This document shows, piece after piece, positions 15,946-23,064 of a DNA stretch of 48,466 bases. The notes beneath the pieces are model-generated. The model did not search any database. It saw only the letters and a list, made by a program, of their open reading frames with translations, and was not told where the DNA came from. A program made the position numbers and the translations under genes. The DNA is taken from positions 1-48,466 of the forward strand of contig NZ_AEWG01000046.1 of the NCBI RefSeq assembly GCF_000190375.1, in the 5' to 3' direction. This DNA comes from Rubrivivax benzoatilyticus JA2 = ATCC BAA-35. GTDB lineage: Bacteria > Pseudomonadota > Gammaproteobacteria > Burkholderiales > Burkholderiaceae_C. Each line of letters opens with the position of its first letter. The stretch's first letter is position 1.

Positions 15946-16500
15946 ATGCAGGTCTGGCAGTTTGATGAAGACGGCGTCGTGACGCAGCACGCCCGCGGCA
16001 CGGCCGCCAGCGTGGCGCTGCTGGCGCGGCTGGGGGTGGACGCCGGGCGCGTGGAGATCGAGCCCGACGCCGATTCGGGCCACCACGCGGCGCTGGATGC
16101 GCTGCGCCGGCACTACGGCATCGTGCACGAGGACCGCGTCACCGTGCGTCCGGGCGACCCGGCCTGGCCGGCGCAGCGCACGCGTTTCCTCGAGGAGCAC
16201 ACGCACGCCGACCTGGAGCTGCGTGTGTTCGTCAACGGCCGCGGCCTGTTCCACGTGCGCCTGCCGGCGGGCGGACTGGCCGTGCTGTGCAGCGCCGGCG
16301 ACTGGATCGCCGTGCCGGCGGGGCTGGCCCACCGCTTCGACGGCGGCCGCCTGGCCGACTTCGAGGCGCTGCGTTTCTTCTCGCGCGCCCAGGGCTGGGA
16401 GGCGTTGCCCACCGGCGCCGGCGCGCCGACGCTGCCGCTGCTGGACGAACTGCTGGCCGGGCGCGTGACGGCGCCGCGGGCCGTGGCGAGACTTGCATGA
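15946..16500 (+). CDS. mtnD: Acireductone dioxygenase (ARD) family cupin
   Basis: A 184-residue cupin of the acireductone dioxygenase family. The four metal ligands fit the known enzyme pattern: H85, H87 and E91 in EEHTHADLE, and H129 in PAGLAHRFD. ARD works in the methionine salvage pathway: with iron it makes 2-oxo-4-methylthiobutyrate and formate, with nickel it makes 3-methylthiopropionate, formate and CO. ATG 15946 has a GAGGGG site and lies 10 nt after metQ. No other salvage gene (mtnA, mtnB, mtnC) is in the window, yet the ATGA overlap with a CoA ligase downstream ties it to that enzyme. Which metal it uses cannot be read from the sequence. Confidence 0.88.
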   Translation: MQVWQFDEDGVVTQHARGTAASVALLARLGVDAGRVEIEPDADSGHHAALDALRRHYGIVHEDRVTVRPGDPAWPAQRTRFLEEHTHADLELRVFVNGRGLFHVRLPAGGLAVLCSAGDWIAVPAGLAHRFDGGRLADFEALRFFSRAQGWEALPTGAGAPTLPLLDELLAGRVTAPRAVARLA

Positions 16501-17843
16501 GTGCCGTGCTGGCCGAGATCGGCAGCGCGCGCCGCTTCTGGGCGCCGGCACTGGAGACCCAGTCGCGTGCCGACTGGGACGCGCTGAAGCTCGACCGCCT
16601 GCGCCGCCACCTGCGCCACGCCGCCGAGGGCTCGCCGTATTACCGCGCCGCCTTCGCCGCCGCTGGCGTGGGCCCCGAGGACCTGCGCACGCTGGACGAC
16701 CTGCGGCGTTTCCCGACGCTGGACAAACGCACGCTGCGCGACCGCCAACTGGCGGTGCCGCCGCTGGGCGACATCCTCGCCGTGCCCGAGCGCGACGTGG
16801 TCTACGTCTGCGCCTCCAGCGGCTCGACCGGCGTGCCGACCGCCTCGCCGTTCACCGCCGAGGACTTCGACGACTGGATCGATTACGAGGCGCGCCAGTT
16901 CTGGTCCTCCGGGCTGCGGCCCGACGACCGCTACGGCCACGCGCTGAACCTGTCGCTGTTCGTCGGCGGGCCTTGCGTGCTCGGCGCGCAGCGCCTGGGC
17001 GCCTTGAGCGTGCACGCCGGCACGCTGCCGTCCGAACGCCTGCTGCAGATCGCGCAGCAGTTCCGCCTGACGGCGCTGTGGACGACGCCGTCCTACGCCT
17101 GGTATCTCGGCGAGACGGCGCTGAAGCAGGGCCTGGACCCGCGCCGCGACCTGCAGGTGCGGCGGCTCTTCGTCGCCGGCGAGCCCGGCGGCTCGATCCC
17201 GCAGACGCGCCAGCGCATCGAGGCGCTGTGGGGCGCCAAGGTCTACGACTACTACGGCCTGTCGGACATCTTCGGCTCCTGCGCCGGCATGTGCGAGCGG
17301 CAGGACGGGCTGCACTGGGCTGAGGACCACATCCACTGGGAGGTGCTCGACGCGGCCGGCGAGCCGGTGCACGAGGGCGAACGCGGCGAGCTGGTGCTGA
17401 CCACGCTCACCAAGCGCGCCCGGCCGATGATCCGCTTTCGCACCGGCGACATCGTCTCGTTCACCACCGAACCCTGCCGCTGCGGCCGCACCAGCGCGCG
17501 CCTGCTGGGCGTGCACGGCCGGCTCGACGACATGCTGATCGTCAAGGGCGTCAACCTGTTCCCCAGCGACGTCGAGGCCGTCGTGCGGCGTTTCGCCGAG
17601 TTCAACGGCGAGTACCGCCTGGTCGTCGAACGTGTGCAGCACCTGGACCGGCTGACGGTGGAAGTCGAGACCGCGCCGGGTCTCGCCGGCGACGCGCCGG
17701 GCCTGGCCGGGCGCTTCGCCCATGCGCTGAAGAGCGCCAGCGGCGTCTCGGCCGAGGTCCGGCTGCTGGCGCCGGAGACGCTGCCGCGCGCCACGCACAA
17801 GGCGCGCCGCGTCGACGACCGCAGGGGCGCGCTCTGGGGATGA
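16497..17843 (+). CDS. PaaK-like AMP-forming acyl-CoA ligase
   Basis: A 448-residue adenylate-forming enzyme of the phenylacetate-CoA ligase family. The ATP loop is CASSGSTGVPT; the YYGLSDIFG block, the RFRTGDI motif, a four-cysteine-like CRCGRTSARLLG segment and the hinge GRLDDMLIVKGVNLFP are all family hallmarks. It should form an acyl- or aryl-CoA with ATP. The start overlaps the acireductone dioxygenase stop (ATGA), and the whole block metN-metI-metQ-mtnD-ligase looks like one operon. The context suggests a sulfur-containing carboxylate such as methylthiopropionate as substrate, rather than phenylacetate, but no paa gene or proof of substrate is seen. Confidence 0.85.
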   Translation: MSAVLAEIGSARRFWAPALETQSRADWDALKLDRLRRHLRHAAEGSPYYRAAFAAAGVGPEDLRTLDDLRRFPTLDKRTLRDRQLAVPPLGDILAVPERDVVYVCASSGSTGVPTASPFTAEDFDDWIDYEARQFWSSGLRPDDRYGHALNLSLFVGGPCVLGAQRLGALSVHAGTLPSERLLQIAQQFRLTALWTTPSYAWYLGETALKQGLDPRRDLQVRRLFVAGEPGGSIPQTRQRIEALWGAKVYDYYGLSDIFGSCAGMCERQDGLHWAEDHIHWEVLDAAGEPVHEGERGELVLTTLTKRARPMIRFRTGDIVSFTTEPCRCGRTSARLLGVHGRLDDMLIVKGVNLFPSDVEAVVRRFAEFNGEYRLVVERVQHLDRLTVEVETAPGLAGDAPGLAGRFAHALKSASGVSAEVRLLAPETLPRATHKARRVDDRRGALWG

Positions 17844-17899
17844 GCGGGCAGGGCGCCGGCGCGGGCGGTTAGAGTCTGCGCTTCGCTCGATCCCGTTCC

Positions 17900-20158
17900 A
17901 TGACCGTTCCACGCCCGACCGACACGCCGCGCCCGCTGCCCCATCTGCCCGAGCCCCGCCACCTGGCGCGCGTGCCCGCCGGCGTCTCTCCCGAAGACTT
18001 CGAGCGCGTGCGCCGCGCCGCGCACCTGCTGCCGCAGGTCACCAAACCCGCCGAGTACCTGGAGCCGCACGCGCCCGGTTTCGAGGCCCATCTCGACAAG
18101 CTCGGGCTGATCCTGCTGCAGAAGGCCGCCGGCACGCGGCCCAGCCGCTGGATCGAGCCGCGCCTGGTGCCGCTGGCGCTGGCCCACCTCGACGCGGTGG
18201 GCACCGGCCCCGACGTGCGGGCGCTGATGCACGCGCGCGCCGCGACGCTGGAGTCGCTGGGCCTGGTGCGCCACGCCGGCGCCTTCACCCGGCTGCTGCA
18301 CGACACCGTCGAGATCCCGGTGCCCGAGGAGGCCCCGTTCCCGGTGGTGCTGCCGTTCCGGGTGCGCGTCGACGACACGCCGATCTGGGCCTTCTGGCGC
18401 GACGGCGACGCCGCGGCGCTGCAGGCCGCGCTGGGCGACGGCGTGCCGCATCCGCAGCGCGAGGCCATCGTCGTGCACCTGGCTCGGCTGGTGGCGCGCA
18501 GCCACGCACTGTCGCCGCGTGAACTCGTGTCGCTGCTGCCGCGGCTGTCGGCCGAGTGCGCGCGCCCGCAGGGGGCCGACGAGCTGATGGCCGCCTGCAC
18601 GCGCGTGCAGGACCGCTGGGAGCACCGTGTCACCGAACTCGACACGCTGCAGGGGCTGACCAGCGAACTGGCCTTCCAGGGCTATCCCGACACCTTCCCG
18701 AAGGCTCGTGCGCAGCAGCGCACGGTCACGCTCTACGTCGGCCCGCCCAACAGCGGCAAGACCCACGCCGCCTTCGAGCGCCTGTGCCAGGCGCGCGACG
18801 GCGCCTATCTGGCGCCGCTGCGCCTGCTGGCGCTGGAAGGCCGTGACCGCATGGTCGCGCGCGGTGTCGCCTGCTCGCTGCTGACCGGCGAGGAGAACGT
18901 GCCCGCCGAAGGCGCGCACTTCGTCTCCAGCACCATCGAGATGGTCTCGACCAACAACCCGGTCGAGGTGGCGGTGGTCGACGAGGCTCAGATGATCTTC
19001 GACGCCTCGCGTGGCTGGGCCTGGACCCAGGCCATCGTCGCCGTGCCGGCCAGCGAGCTGATCATCATCTGCAGCGAATACGCGGTGCCGGCGATCGAGA
19101 TCCTGCTCGGCGTCTGCGGCGAGCGCTGCACGGTGCGGCGCTTCGAGCGCAAGCAGCACGTCGAGCTGCTGCCGCGCCCGGTGGCGCTGGACGCGCTGCA
19201 GGCCGGCGACGCCGTCGTCGCGTTCAGCCGCCGCGACGTGCTGACGCTGCGCGACGCGATCGCCGCCAACGGCCGGCCGGTGTCGGTGATCTACGGCGCG
19301 CTGCCGCCCGAGGTGCGGCGGCGCGAGGCCGAACGTTTCGCCAGCGGCGAGTCGCAGATCCTGGTCGCCACCGACGCCATCGGCATGGGCCTGAACCTGC
19401 CGATCCGGCGCGTGCTGTTCTCGACGCTGAGCAAGTTCGACGGCGTCGGCGACCGCCTGCTCGACGAGTCGGAGGTGCACCAGATCGCCGGCCGCGCCGG
19501 GCGTTTCGGCTTCCACGAGGAAGGTTTCGCCGGCGTGCTCGACCTCGCCGAGCCGACCGCGGCGCGCACGCTGAAGGAGCTGCTGCACCGCCAGCCGAAG
19601 GCGCCGCGCCACTTCAAGGCGCCGGTGGCGCCCAACGGCTGGCACGTGCGCACCATCGCCGAGCGCCTGCAGGCCACGCGGCTGCGCGAGGTGCTGGGCG
19701 TCTTCGTCGACCGGCTCAAGCTCGACGACGCCCACTTCGCCGTCGCCGAGCTCGACGCGATGCTGGCGCTGGCCGAGCAGCTCGACCACGCCGCCGGCGC
19801 GCTGCCGCTGGCGGCGCGTTTCGTCTACGCCCAGGCGCCGGTGGACTCGCGCAACGAGGACACGGTGCAGGAGTACCTGGACTGGGCGCGCGGCCACGCC
19901 AAGGGCGGCCGCGCCGGCCGGCCGAGCTTCCTGGACACGGTCGACGGCTGGAGCCGGCTCGACCGCATCGAGCAGGCGCTGCGCGCCTGCACGCTGTGGC
20001 TGTGGCTGGACCTGCGTTTCCCCGGCGTCTACGGCCACGTCGAGGAGGTGCATGCGCTGCGCGCCGAGCTGAACGACGGCATCGAGCGCCAGCTGCAGGG
20101 CAAACGTCCGCTGGCGCAGATGCGCCGCGCGCGGCGCCATCCCGGGGCGCACCGATAA
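17900..20158 (+). CDS. SUV3-like DExH-box RNA/DNA helicase
   Basis: A 752-residue superfamily 2 helicase. Walker A GPPNSGKTH begins at residue 281, the DEAQ box (VVDEAQM, D361) follows, and the second RecA domain has VIYGALPPEVRRREAERFASG, ILVATDAIGMGLNLP and the QIAGRAGRFG motif VI. This layout, with the threonine-rich STIEMVS block, matches the mitochondrial RNA-degradosome helicase Suv3 and its bacterial relatives. The first 270 residues have no motif I can name, and the C-terminal 200 residues hold a SUV3-like helical domain. It stands alone, with 56 nt separating it from the ligase gene. A role in RNA turnover is likely but not shown. Confidence 0.85.
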   Translation: MTVPRPTDTPRPLPHLPEPRHLARVPAGVSPEDFERVRRAAHLLPQVTKPAEYLEPHAPGFEAHLDKLGLILLQKAAGTRPSRWIEPRLVPLALAHLDAVGTGPDVRALMHARAATLESLGLVRHAGAFTRLLHDTVEIPVPEEAPFPVVLPFRVRVDDTPIWAFWRDGDAAALQAALGDGVPHPQREAIVVHLARLVARSHALSPRELVSLLPRLSAECARPQGADELMAACTRVQDRWEHRVTELDTLQGLTSELAFQGYPDTFPKARAQQRTVTLYVGPPNSGKTHAAFERLCQARDGAYLAPLRLLALEGRDRMVARGVACSLLTGEENVPAEGAHFVSSTIEMVSTNNPVEVAVVDEAQMIFDASRGWAWTQAIVAVPASELIIICSEYAVPAIEILLGVCGERCTVRRFERKQHVELLPRPVALDALQAGDAVVAFSRRDVLTLRDAIAANGRPVSVIYGALPPEVRRREAERFASGESQILVATDAIGMGLNLPIRRVLFSTLSKFDGVGDRLLDESEVHQIAGRAGRFGFHEEGFAGVLDLAEPTAARTLKELLHRQPKAPRHFKAPVAPNGWHVRTIAERLQATRLREVLGVFVDRLKLDDAHFAVAELDAMLALAEQLDHAAGALPLAARFVYAQAPVDSRNEDTVQEYLDWARGHAKGGRAGRPSFLDTVDGWSRLDRIEQALRACTLWLWLDLRFPGVYGHVEEVHALRAELNDGIERQLQGKRPLAQMRRARRHPGAHR

Positions 20159-20303
20159 GGGCCACGACGCCCCAAAAATGTCACATGGTGGGAATGCTTG
20201 CGGCCGATCAATCGGCTGCAGCCCGTCCAGGCGTCCAATGTCCCCACGGATCGTGTTGTCATCACGGCGCGACCGTCCACCCGGCGGCCGATGCGGCCGC
20301 GCG

Positions 20304-20398
20304 TCGGGTGAGGGCGCTGCTCGGAACGATCTCCGCGCGGCCCCGCGGTGTCACGGTTCGAGGCCCCGGCGGCCTCGCCTTGCTCTTCATCCCCCCGG
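20304..20398 (+). promoter_or_regulatory. Structured 5' leader of nhaD, candidate cation-responsive RNA
   Basis: The 249-nt region before nhaD holds several stems: UCGGG (20304-20308) with CCCGG (20394-20398) can close the domain, CCGCG (20333-20337) pairs CGCGG (20344-20348), and CGAGGCC (20359-20365) pairs GGCCTCG (20371-20377) around a 5-nt loop. The 3' strand of the closing stem ends 9 nt before the ATG, in the place of the ribosome-binding site, which is otherwise weak. Lithium/sodium riboswitches of the nhaA-I type precede sodium/proton antiporter genes. I cannot confirm a family match by eye. Confidence 0.4.
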
Positions 20399-20407
20399 TT
20401 CGATGAC

Positions 20408-21691
20408 ATGCTGACGACAGCACTCGTGCTCGTGTTCGTCGCCGCCTATGCGGCGATCGCCCTGGAACATCCGCTCAAGATCAACAAGTCGGCCTCGGCG
20501 CTGCTCGGCGCCGGCCTGCTGTGGACGATCTACGCCATGGCCACGGCGGACCACCCGCGTGTCAGCGCCGAACTTGGCGAGTCGCTGATGGGCACGGCGC
20601 AGATCGTCTTCTTCCTGATGGGCGCGATGACCATCGTCGAGGTCGTCGACGCGCACAACGGCTTCCAGGTCATCACCGAGCGCATCCGCACGAAGACGCT
20701 GCCGTCGCTGCTGTGGCTGGTCGGCATCGTCGCGTTCTTCCTCAGCGCGATCCTGGACAACCTGACGACGACGATCGTCATGGTCTCGCTGATGCGCAAG
20801 CTGCTCGCCCGACGCGAGGACCGGCTGTTCTTCGCCGGCATCATCGTCATCGCGGCCAACGCCGGCGGCGCCTGGACGCCGATCGGCGACGTGACGACGA
20901 CGATGCTTTGGATCGGTGGCCAGATCACCGCGCTGGAGGTGATGAAGAACGTCTTCCTGCCGTCGGTCGCCAGCCTGCTGGTGCCGCTGGCGGTGACGGC
21001 CTTCGCCCTGCGCGGCAAGCCGGTGCTGGCGCCGACCGAGCGTGAGGACGACGACGGCGTCGTCACCAGCGCGTTCGAGCGCAATCTGATGTTCTTCCTC
21101 GGGCTGAGCATCCTGGTCGCGGTGCCGGTCTTCAAGACGCTGACCCACCTGCCGCCGTTCATGGGCATCCTGTTCGGGCTGGGCATCCTGTGGCTCGTCG
21201 GCGATCTGGTGCACCGCCACAAGGACGACGACTACAAGGTCCGCTTCACGCTGGCGCACGCGCTGAGCAAGATCGACATGAGCTCGCTGGTGTTCTTCAT
21301 CGGCATCCTGCTGTGCGTGGCGACGCTTGAGCACACCCACGTGCTGGCCGGCCTGGCGCAATGGCTGGACGCGACGATCGGCCGCCAGGACCTCATCGTC
21401 ATCGTCATCGGCATGGTCAGCGCGGTGGTCGACAACGTGCCGCTGGTGGCCGCGTCGATGGGCATGTACAGCCTGGCCGACTTCCCGCCGGACCACTTCC
21501 TCTGGGGCTTCATGGCCTATTGCGCCGGCACCGGTGGCTCCATCCTCGTCATCGGCTCGGCCGCGGGCGTGGCGGCGATGGGCATGGAGAAGATCGACTT
21601 CTTCTGGTACATGCGCAAGATCAGCGGCCTGGCGCTGCTGGGCTACTTCGCCGGCGTCGCGATCTATCTGCTGCAGCAGCACCTGGCCTGA
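20408..21691 (+). CDS. nhaD: NhaD-type sodium/proton antiporter
   Basis: A 427-residue membrane antiporter of the NhaD family in the ion transporter superfamily. The start MLTTALVLVFVAAYAAIALEH and the HPLKINKSASALLG block are typical, as are SAILDNLTTTIVMVSLMRKL, ANAGGAWTPIGDVTTTMLW and the C-terminal VDNVPLVAASMGMY and GTGGSILVIGSAAGVAAMG. It exchanges sodium or lithium for protons. ATG 20408 fits homologues; the reading frame is open back to a GTG at 20348, but that adds non-conserved sequence. It is monocistronic and has a structured leader. Sodium handling fits the Rnf ion pump encoded next, though the two are separated by 445 nt. Confidence 0.93.
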   Translation: MLTTALVLVFVAAYAAIALEHPLKINKSASALLGAGLLWTIYAMATADHPRVSAELGESLMGTAQIVFFLMGAMTIVEVVDAHNGFQVITERIRTKTLPSLLWLVGIVAFFLSAILDNLTTTIVMVSLMRKLLARREDRLFFAGIIVIAANAGGAWTPIGDVTTTMLWIGGQITALEVMKNVFLPSVASLLVPLAVTAFALRGKPVLAPTEREDDDGVVTSAFERNLMFFLGLSILVAVPVFKTLTHLPPFMGILFGLGILWLVGDLVHRHKDDDYKVRFTLAHALSKIDMSSLVFFIGILLCVATLEHTHVLAGLAQWLDATIGRQDLIVIVIGMVSAVVDNVPLVAASMGMYSLADFPPDHFLWGFMAYCAGTGGSILVIGSAAGVAAMGMEKIDFFWYMRKISGLALLGYFAGVAIYLLQQHLA

Positions 21692-21717
21692 GTTCCGGGC
21701 CGGCCAACGCGCAGGGA

Positions 21718-21749
21718 GGCCGTCGATTCGGGGCGGTGGCCGTCGATTC
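21718..21749. repeat. Tandem 12-bp direct repeat GGCCGTCGATTC
   Basis: Two exact copies, 21718-21729 and 21738-21749, repeat with a 20-bp period. They lie just after the nhaD stop. Spacing near two helical turns suits a regulator, but no known consensus is recognised. Confidence 0.6.
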
Positions 21750-21929
21750 TTGCGCTTTCCGCTTGCGATTTTGGGGTTTCCCCGGGTCGCGTATCCCGCC
21801 AGATGAAGTCGTTTGTCGTTCGTCAATCTGGCTTGCCGGGTGGCCGGGTCCAATTCGTTTCAGGGTCGAACTGCCATCGCGGTGCGGCCCGGGTTTCGGC
21901 GGTCAACGTGGTCGCCGGCGTAGTGAAGT

Positions 21930-21942
21930 GGTCTGTCAGACC
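21930..21942. promoter_or_regulatory. 13-bp palindrome GGTCTG-T-CAGACC upstream of rnfB
   Basis: Two perfect 6-bp arms flank a single T, about 195 bp upstream of the rnfB start. Short GT-AC palindromes of this general kind are bound by GntR/FadR-type regulators. It sits inside the second copy of an imperfect 34-nt duplication; the first copy lacks the dyad. Binding is speculative. Confidence 0.35.
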
Positions 21943-22136
21943 GATCTCTGGCTGCCCTGTGAACGACGCTTCATCCCGCCGCCGACCGGCGTCAGGAGTT
22001 GCCGACGCTTTGCATGCGTAGCCCCGCCCGCACCCGGCTGCACGCCGGTCGCGGCTCGACTTTCGCACTGGCATCGGACGCTCTAGCGGGCTGGGCGCTG
22101 TGGGCGCATGAGTAGGACGGTCCGGGAGAGGTTTCG

Positions 22137-23015
22137 ATGGAGCAGGTAGGGGTCTTCGGCATTGCGGGCGGCTTCATGGCGGCGCTGGGCGTCGTGCTGG
22201 CCGGCGTGCTCGCGTTCGCCAACCGGCGCCTGTCGGTGCAGGAGGATCCGCGCATCGACCAGGTCGAGGACCTGCTGCCCAAGTCCAACTGCGGCGCCTG
22301 CGGCCTGGCCGGCTGCCGCAACTTCGCCGAGCAGGTCGTCTCCGGCGAGGTGGTGCCGGCGCGCTGCACCGTCAGCGCCCCCGAGCAGGTCGGCGCGATC
22401 GCCCGGCTGCTGGGGGTCGGCGCCGGCGAGGTCGAGAAGCGTGTCGCCCGCCTGGCCTGCGCCGGCGGCAAGCACGTGGCGCGCATGCGTGCCCATTACG
22501 CCGGCCTGGAGACCTGCCGCGCCGCGGCCGTCGTCAGCGGCGGCGGCAAGGAATGCGCCTGGGGCTGCCTGGGCCTGGGCGACTGCGTCACGGTCTGCAA
22601 ACACGGCGCGATCACGCTGGACCTGCACGGCCTGCCGGTCGTCGACGTCGACAGGTGCACGGCCTGCAACGACTGTGTCGAGGTCTGCCCCAAGGGCCTG
22701 TTCTCGGTCGAGCCCGCCGACCGCCGGCTGTGGATCGCCTGCCGCAACCGCGCCGAGGGCGATGTCGCCGAAGCCTCCTGCGAAGTCGCCTGCACCGCCT
22801 GCGGCCGCTGCGTCGCCGACGCGCCCGAAGGCCTGATGGCGCTGAAGAACAACCTGGTGGAGATCGACTACGGCTGGAACGACCAGGCCGAGCGCCGCTT
22901 CACCGACCGCTGCCCGACCGGCGCGATCGTCTGGTTCGACGACCGTGGCCGCGCGCTGCGCGGCCACGCCGCCAAGAAGATCCTGCGCCACGACGCGCTG
23001 CCGGTGCGCCAGTAG
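22137..23015 (+). CDS. rnfB: RnfB, ferredoxin-type subunit of the Rnf complex (long form)
   Basis: A 292-residue RnfB, the subunit that receives electrons from ferredoxin in the membrane-bound, ion-pumping Rnf complex. An N-terminal membrane helix (residues 5-28) is followed by the Fe4 motif CGACGLAGC (C52, C55, C60) with C77, then CAWGCLGLGDCVTVC and CTACNDCVEVCP clusters and a further CTACGRC. E. coli RsxB has only about 190 residues; this longer, cluster-rich form is like those of acetogens and other anaerobes. ATG 22137 has a GGGAGAGG site. It is the first gene of the operon, 49 nt before the oxoacid oxidoreductase gene. Confidence 0.93.
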   Translation: MEQVGVFGIAGGFMAALGVVLAGVLAFANRRLSVQEDPRIDQVEDLLPKSNCGACGLAGCRNFAEQVVSGEVVPARCTVSAPEQVGAIARLLGVGAGEVEKRVARLACAGGKHVARMRAHYAGLETCRAAAVVSGGGKECAWGCLGLGDCVTVCKHGAITLDLHGLPVVDVDRCTACNDCVEVCPKGLFSVEPADRRLWIACRNRAEGDVAEASCEVACTACGRCVADAPEGLMALKNNLVEIDYGWNDQAERRFTDRCPTGAIVWFDDRGRALRGHAAKKILRHDALPVRQ

Positions 23016-23064
23016 TCCCGCGCTCCGCCACCACCGTTTTCAACATCCGCCCGAGGAACCCCAA

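Larger units (their letters stand above)
21692..22136. other. 445-nt intergenic region upstream of the Rnf operon
   Basis: No convincing gene lies here. Composition is less GC-rich than the flanks and codon bias is lost. It holds a 12-bp direct repeat (21718-21749), a small GGGG-TTT-CCCC hairpin (21773-21783), an imperfect duplication of about 34 nt (21804-21837 and 21924-21956) and a 13-bp palindrome (21930-21942). A 72-codon ORF (21803-22021) is open, but its product resembles nothing I know. No canonical sigma-54, NifA or FNR site was found by eye. It probably carries the Rnf operon promoter and may include remnants of a lost element. Confidence 0.6.

Noticed and set aside
20348..20407. 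GTG start 20 codons upstream for nhaD
   Set aside because: The added residues are not hydrophobic or family-like, and they are encoded by the hairpin-rich leader.
21803..22021. 72-codon ORF in the Rnf leader
   Set aside because: No recognisable homology, no good ribosome-binding site and no downstream coupling. Its internal similarity comes from the imperfect DNA duplication of the region.
21700..22136. Possible sigma-54 promoter or NifA/FNR site before rnfB, as seen for some Rnf and nif genes
   Set aside because: GG/GC pairs at the required 10-nt separation with flanking consensus were not found; near misses had spacing of 8 or 11. No TGT-N10-ACA or TTGAT-N4-ATCAA was seen.
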